Of a stretch of 8,011 nucleotides of DNA, positions 5,032-8,011 are shown one piece after another; the first letter of the stretch is position 1, and each line of letters begins with the position of its first letter. A program made the translations under genes and the position numbers. The notes beneath the pieces were generated by a model that worked only from the letters and a program-made list of their open reading frames with translations, was not told the origin of the DNA and did not search any database. This DNA comes from Chloroflexota bacterium. GTDB taxonomy: Bacteria > Chloroflexota > Dehalococcoidia > SM23-28-2 > RBG-16-64-32. Location: assembly GCA_016190405.1 (NCBI GenBank), contig JACPQO010000173.1, positions 1-8,011 of the forward strand, written 5' to 3'.

Positions 5032-6436
5032 GGACGGACATTCCCGCCTGCCACCGCTCCGGCCGTACCAGCTCGAAGCTGGCCGCGCCATCCTCGATTC
5101 CGTCCTGAACCGCCGCGGCCTGACCTTCACGGTGGTGATGGCGCGGCAGGCCGGCAAGAACGAGCTGTCGGCCCAGGTGGAGCTGTTGCTGCTGACGAAG
5201 CACGCCCGGCAGGCGCTGGACGGGGTGAAGTGCGCCCCCACCTTCGAGCCGCAGGGGCAGATCAGCCTGCGCCGGTTGTGGAGCCGCATCGTGCAGGCCG
5301 GCCTGGAACCTCTGGCCGCCCGCGAGGACGGGCGCGCCGTGCGCCTGGGCCGCGCCCGCCAGCTGTTCCTGTCGGCGGAGCCGGGGGCCAGCGTCATGGG
5401 CCACACCGCCGGCCTGCTGCTGGAGGTGGACGAGGCCCAGGACGTGGACCGCCAGAAGTTCGACCGCGAGTTCCGGCCCATGGCGGCCCCGGCCGGCGCT
5501 ACCACGGTCTTCTACGGCACCCCCTGGGACGACTCGACGCTGCTGGAGCAGGCGGTCCAGGCCAACCGGGAGCTGGAGCGCCGCGATGGCCGGCGCCGGC
5601 ACTTCGCCGCCGACTGGACGGAGGTGGCAGCCCTCAACCCGGACTACGCCCGCTACGTGGAGGCCGAGCGCTCCCGCCTGGGCGAGAACCACCCGCTGTT
5701 CCTGACGCAATACGCCCTGAAGACGGTCGCCGGCGGCGGCCGGCTGTTCAGCGGCGGGCAGCGGGCCCAGCTCCAGGGGACGCACTCGCGCCAGCATGCC
5801 CCGCATGGCGGGGAGGTGTATGTGGCGGGGCTGGACCTGGGCGGGCAGGAGCTCGCCGAGACGGGAGACAGGAGACAGGAGACACGCACTCACGACGCCA
5901 CTGTGCTCACGATTGCTCGCGCGGTGCCGCCGGCTGCCGGCGCCGTGGTGCAGGAGCCGCGGCTGGAGGTGGTGGAGCACCTGTCGCTGACCGGGGAGCT
6001 CCACGATGCCCTGTTGGCCCGGCTGGCCGACCTGCTGCGCGAGGTGTGGCGGGTGCGCCGCCTGGCGGTCGACGCCAGCGGCCTGGGCGAGACCCTGGCC
6101 CGGCTGCTGGCGAAGGCCCTGGGCGCTGAGGTCGTGCGGCCGGTGCGCTTCAGCGCCGAGAGCAAGTCGCGGCTGGGATACGGCCTGCTGGCGGCGGTGA
6201 ACGGCGGCCGGCTGAAGATGTACGCCGCCGATGGCTCGGTGGAGTTCGCCGAGTTCTGGCGGCAGGCGGAGCTGGCCCGCGTGGCCTATCGCCCCAACCG
6301 CACCATGAACTTCTACGTGGAGCCCTGGCAGGGGCACGACGACTACCTGGTGAGCCTGGCCCTGGCCGTGGAGGCGGCGCGCGACCTGGAGTCGCGGCCC
6401 CGTGTGGCTCGGGGGCGAGTCCCCGCGGAGGGCTAG
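5006..6436 (+). CDS. terL: Phage terminase large subunit
   Basis: A 476-residue DNA-packaging motor with both activities. The ATPase part begins at LRPYQ (18-22), has a deviant Walker A, RQAGKN (47-52), and a Walker B, LLLEVDE (137-143). FYGTPW (169-174) is the likely coupling motif. The RNase H-like nuclease has its acidic residues at D277 (AGLDLGG), D356 (VDASGLGE) and D445/D446 (HDDYLVSLA). All key residues look intact. It should cut concatemeric phage DNA and pump it through the portal encoded downstream. I chose the ATG at 5006 (AAGGGG just upstream) because homology-like sequence begins at about residue 14. A GTG at 4808 with AGGAG five bases upstream is in frame and would add 66 residues made from palindromic repeats. 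A heptamer tract encodes residues 284-293 in the nuclease domain. Confidence 0.93.
   Translation: MEPPVSTGGDGHSRLPPLRPYQLEAGRAILDSVLNRRGLTFTVVMARQAGKNELSAQVELLLLTKHARQALDGVKCAPTFEPQGQISLRRLWSRIVQAGLEPLAAREDGRAVRLGRARQLFLSAEPGASVMGHTAGLLLEVDEAQDVDRQKFDREFRPMAAPAGATTVFYGTPWDDSTLLEQAVQANRELERRDGRRRHFAADWTEVAALNPDYARYVEAERSRLGENHPLFLTQYALKTVAGGGRLFSGGQRAQLQGTHSRQHAPHGGEVYVAGLDLGGQELAETGDRRQETRTHDATVLTIARAVPPAAGAVVQEPRLEVVEHLSLTGELHDALLARLADLLREVWRVRRLAVDASGLGETLARLLAKALGAEVVRPVRFSAESKSRLGYGLLAAVNGGRLKMYAADGSVEFAEFWRQAELARVAYRPNRTMNFYVEPWQGHDDYLVSLALAVEAARDLESRPRVARGRVPAEG
5857..5884. repeat. Heptamer tract inside the terminase gene
   Basis: Four 7-bp units: CGAGACG followed by three exact GGAGACA copies. 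They encode residues about 284-293, just after the first catalytic aspartate D277 and before the next strand (DATVLTIA). This fits a surface loop between the first two beta strands of the nuclease fold. The frame stays open. Confidence 0.8.
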
Positions 6437-6452
6437 AAAGGACCGCCGTCCA

Positions 6453-6818
6453 ATGATCGAGCTGATCGAATCTCCCATTCGCTCGCGGGTGCGCGCCGAC
6501 GCCCTGCCGGAGCACACCCGCTACCGGGACGACGGCTGCGACATCCATCCGCACTGCCTGACCTGCCCGCTGCCGCGCTGCCGCTACGACGCGCCGGGCG
6601 GCCTGCGGGCGCTGCTGAACGCCCGTCGCGACCGTCAGATCGTGGAGCTGAGGCTGGGCGGCGTCCCCGTGGAGGATCTGGCCTGGCGCTTTGGGGTGTC
6701 GCGTCGCACCGTGTTTCGCATTCTGGAGAGCCGCCCGCAGAACGGCAGGCGCATCAAACGTGACGGGTCGGGATCCGCCCGACCCGGCCGGCGTACAAGG
6801 GAGGCCCTGTATGCGTGA
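6453..6818 (+). CDS. Cys-cluster helix-turn-helix protein
   Basis: A 121-residue DNA-binding-type protein. Residues 29-43 hold C-x5-C-x2-C-x4-C with two histidines (CDIHPHCLTCPLPRC), a likely zinc-binding knuckle. Residues about 58-92 form a homeodomain-like HTH: RDRQIVELRLGG, then VEDLAWRFGVS, with the recognition helix SRRTVFRIL (83-91). The basic tail has no clear fold. The gene follows the terminase by 16 bp with AAAGGA about 10 nt before its ATG, and its stop overlaps the next gene. It could be a regulator of the phage genes. It could also be a small terminase-like DNA-recognition subunit, since none is seen upstream of terL. The function is not settled by the sequence. Confidence 0.75.
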   Translation: MIELIESPIRSRVRADALPEHTRYRDDGCDIHPHCLTCPLPRCRYDAPGGLRALLNARRDRQIVELRLGGVPVEDLAWRFGVSRRTVFRILESRPQNGRRIKRDGSGSARPGRRTREALYA

Positions 6819-6906
6819 GCTTATGGCCCGCACCATCCACACCATCGGCTACATCGTTCTGACCGGCGGCGCGGTGTGGCTCATCATGCGCTTCGCGCCG
6901 GGGTAG
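6811..6906 (+). CDS. 31-residue single-span membrane peptide
   Basis: A short gene encoding MRELMARTIHTIGYIVLTGG followed by AVWLIMRFAPG. A basic/amphipathic start (1-8) precedes one hydrophobic helix (about 9-26) and a short basic end. The support is a strong SD (GGGAGG, 6799-6804) 6 nt before the ATG and an 8-bp overlap with the stop of the HTH gene, typical of coupled phage genes. No family is recognised. A holin-like or membrane-anchor role is possible, but nothing in the sequence decides it. Confidence 0.6.
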   Translation: MRELMARTIHTIGYIVLTGGAVWLIMRFAPG

Positions 6907-6915
6907 AGCCGGCGC

Positions 6916-6950
6916 GGAAATCGGAAATCGAAACTCGCAACTCGAAACTC
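6916..6950. repeat. Heptamer tract before the portal gene
   Basis: Five 7-bp units: GGAAATC twice, GAAACTC, GCAACTC and GAAACTC. It fills most of the 67-bp gap between the membrane peptide and the portal start. It does not include the portal SD (AGGAGG, 6963-6968). Confidence 0.8.
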
Positions 6951-6973
6951 GTGGACATGGATAGGAGGCCCCA

Positions 6974-8011
6974 ATGGTCACCGCCCTCGAAGCACGCAAC
7001 ATCTCGCCCCAAGATGCGCTGCCCCTGCCCCAGCAGCTCGTGCGGCTGGACCTGGGCCGCTTCCGGTCCTACCGCGAGAGCCTGGAGTTCTACCAGGGGC
7101 GCCAGTGGTTGGAGCCACAGCGCCGACGAGAGCGACGCCTGACCTTCAACTACGCCAAGGCCGTCATCGAGAAGACGGCGTCGTACACGATGTCGGGGGT
7201 CTCCTTCGTGGCCGATCCGGAGGACGGCTCGCCCGAGGCCCTGGAGCGAGCGCGCCGCGCCGAGCGGGCCCTGCGCGAGGTGTACGAGGCGAACGCGCTG
7301 GACCAGCTCGATTTCGACAACGAGATCGACTGCTCCGTGCTGGGCGACGCGGCCTGCAAGGTGACTTGGGACCCCGTCGAGCGGCGGGTCCGCGTGTCGG
7401 CGCCGGACGTGCAGGGACTGTACGCCTGGTGGCTGGGCGACGATCCTTCCCGCGTCTGGCGGGTCGCCTCCCGCTACACCCTCACCCACGAGGAGGCGGA
7501 GATGCTCTACCCCGGCATCCCCTCCCCGGCCGCTGGGTCGAGGGTCAGGGGTCAGGGGTCGAGGGGCGAGCATACGGTTGTCGAGGCCTGGACGGAGGGC
7601 GACTTCCAGGTGTGGCTGGACGGCGCCCTGTTGGACGAGCGGCCCAACCCTTACGGGTTCATCCCCTTCGTGATCTACCCCAATTTGAGAGAGCCCAAGC
7701 AGTTCTGGGGCGTGTCCGACCTGGCGGCCCTGAAGGAGCCCCTGCGGGAGCTGAACCGGGCCCTGTCCCAGCTCTCGGTGATCCTGGAGCTTTCGGGCAA
7801 CCCCATCGCCGTGCTGGAGAACGTGACGGAGGCGCAGGACATCGCGGTGCAGCCGGGGGCGGTGTGGGAGATCCCGGAGAAGGCGAAGGCGTACCTGCTG
7901 GACCTGCTCCAGGGCGGGGGCGTCGGCCTGCATGTGGACTACGCGAACCTGGTCCTGCGCACCCTGCACGACCTCTCGGAGACGCCCCGCAGCGCCTTCG
8001 GGGAGAACCGC
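6974..8011 (+). CDS. Phage portal protein (SPP1 gp6-like), 3' partial
   Basis: Open from the ATG at 6974 to the window edge, 346 codons without a stop; family members are usually about 450-500 residues, so the C-terminus is missing. Portal proteins form the dodecameric ring at one head vertex through which the terminase drives DNA. Family-like features in order are YQGRQWLEPQ (40-49) with an early basic segment, LTFNYAKAVIEKTASY (56-71), the wing-type strands around 119-147, NPYGFIPFVIYPN (225-237), and FWGVSDLAALKEPLRELNRA (244-263). SGNPIAVL (274-281) and SETPRSAFG (335-343) follow. AGGAGG lies 5 nt before the ATG. A heptamer tract encodes residues 188-199 in a variable loop. Its position after terL supports the call. 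Confidence 0.88.
   Translation, partial: MVTALEARNISPQDALPLPQQLVRLDLGRFRSYRESLEFYQGRQWLEPQRRRERRLTFNYAKAVIEKTASYTMSGVSFVADPEDGSPEALERARRAERALREVYEANALDQLDFDNEIDCSVLGDAACKVTWDPVERRVRVSAPDVQGLYAWWLGDDPSRVWRVASRYTLTHEEAEMLYPGIPSPAAGSRVRGQGSRGEHTVVEAWTEGDFQVWLDGALLDERPNPYGFIPFVIYPNLREPKQFWGVSDLAALKEPLRELNRALSQLSVILELSGNPIAVLENVTEAQDIAVQPGAVWEIPEKAKAYLLDLLQGGGVGLHVDYANLVLRTLHDLSETPRSAFGENR
7535..7569. repeat. Heptamer tract inside the portal gene
   Basis: Five 7-bp units: GGGTCGA, GGGTCAG, GGGTCAG, GGGTCGA and GGGGCGA. They encode the Gly/Arg/Ser-rich residues 188-199 (GSRVRGQGSRGE), between the EMLYPGIPSP segment and the EAWTEGDF strand. The reading frame continues unbroken on both sides. Confidence 0.8.

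Noticed and set aside
5021..6517. 498-codon open frame opposite terL
   Set aside because: A His/Gln/Arg-rich shadow of the terminase, which has all its catalytic motifs on the plus strand.
6884..7969. 361-codon open frame opposite the portal gene
   Set aside because: A shadow frame. The plus strand carries portal motifs, an AGGAGG site and an open frame through the window end.

Overview
The window is high-GC bacterial DNA. It carries two oppositely oriented gene blocks that diverge from a shared intergenic region at about 4193-4522. I infer a Chloroflexota (Dehalococcoidia-like) host. The grounds are the style of the dispersed palindromes (centres such as CTGAAG and TTTCAA), the CCCTTCGAC...CTCAGGG repeats at the left end, short heptamer tandem tracts, and a Gram-positive-type LexA box, which is known in that phylum. 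This is a family-level impression, not a proof.

Left block (minus strand, 4192 down to 262): a cell-surface export module. The first transcription unit encodes a small secreted protein with a SipW-type N-terminus (3803-4192). Next comes a S26B/SipW-like signal peptidase carrying a large DUF5305-like extension (2010-3746). Last is an RTX-repeat secreted protein (1075-2037), whose start overlaps the peptidase end by 28 bp. A second unit encodes a TasA/camelysin-like protein (262-867). Both units are preceded by the same module of about 80 bp: three 11-bp direct repeats of the GTTCACC type, closely resembling the PHO boxes bound by PhoP in Streptomyces, then a GCAAC-N16/17-CGTC promoter-like pair resembling ECF-sigma promoters. 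The parsimonious reading is one co-regulated system: an anchored peptidase plus three secreted substrates, perhaps surface fibres or matrix, possibly made under phosphate limitation.

Right block (plus strand, 4476 to the window end): the head of a phage or prophage packaging module. A near-consensus sigma-70 promoter (TTGACA-N17-TATTAT) has a perfect GAAC-N4-GTTC LexA/SOS box in its spacer. It is followed by an XhlA-like coiled-coil/membrane protein, the large terminase (intact ATPase and nuclease motifs), a Cys-cluster HTH protein, an unlisted 31-residue membrane peptide, and a portal protein cut by the window edge. The layout suggests packaging genes switched on by DNA damage.

The phage block is peppered with short repeats: an octamer tract (4758-4800), a cluster of five palindromes running into the terminase start (4825-5031), and heptamer tracts inside the terminase gene, before the portal gene and inside the portal gene. 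No integrase, attachment site, tRNA, rRNA or CRISPR array is visible. Bases 1-261 hold only repeats.
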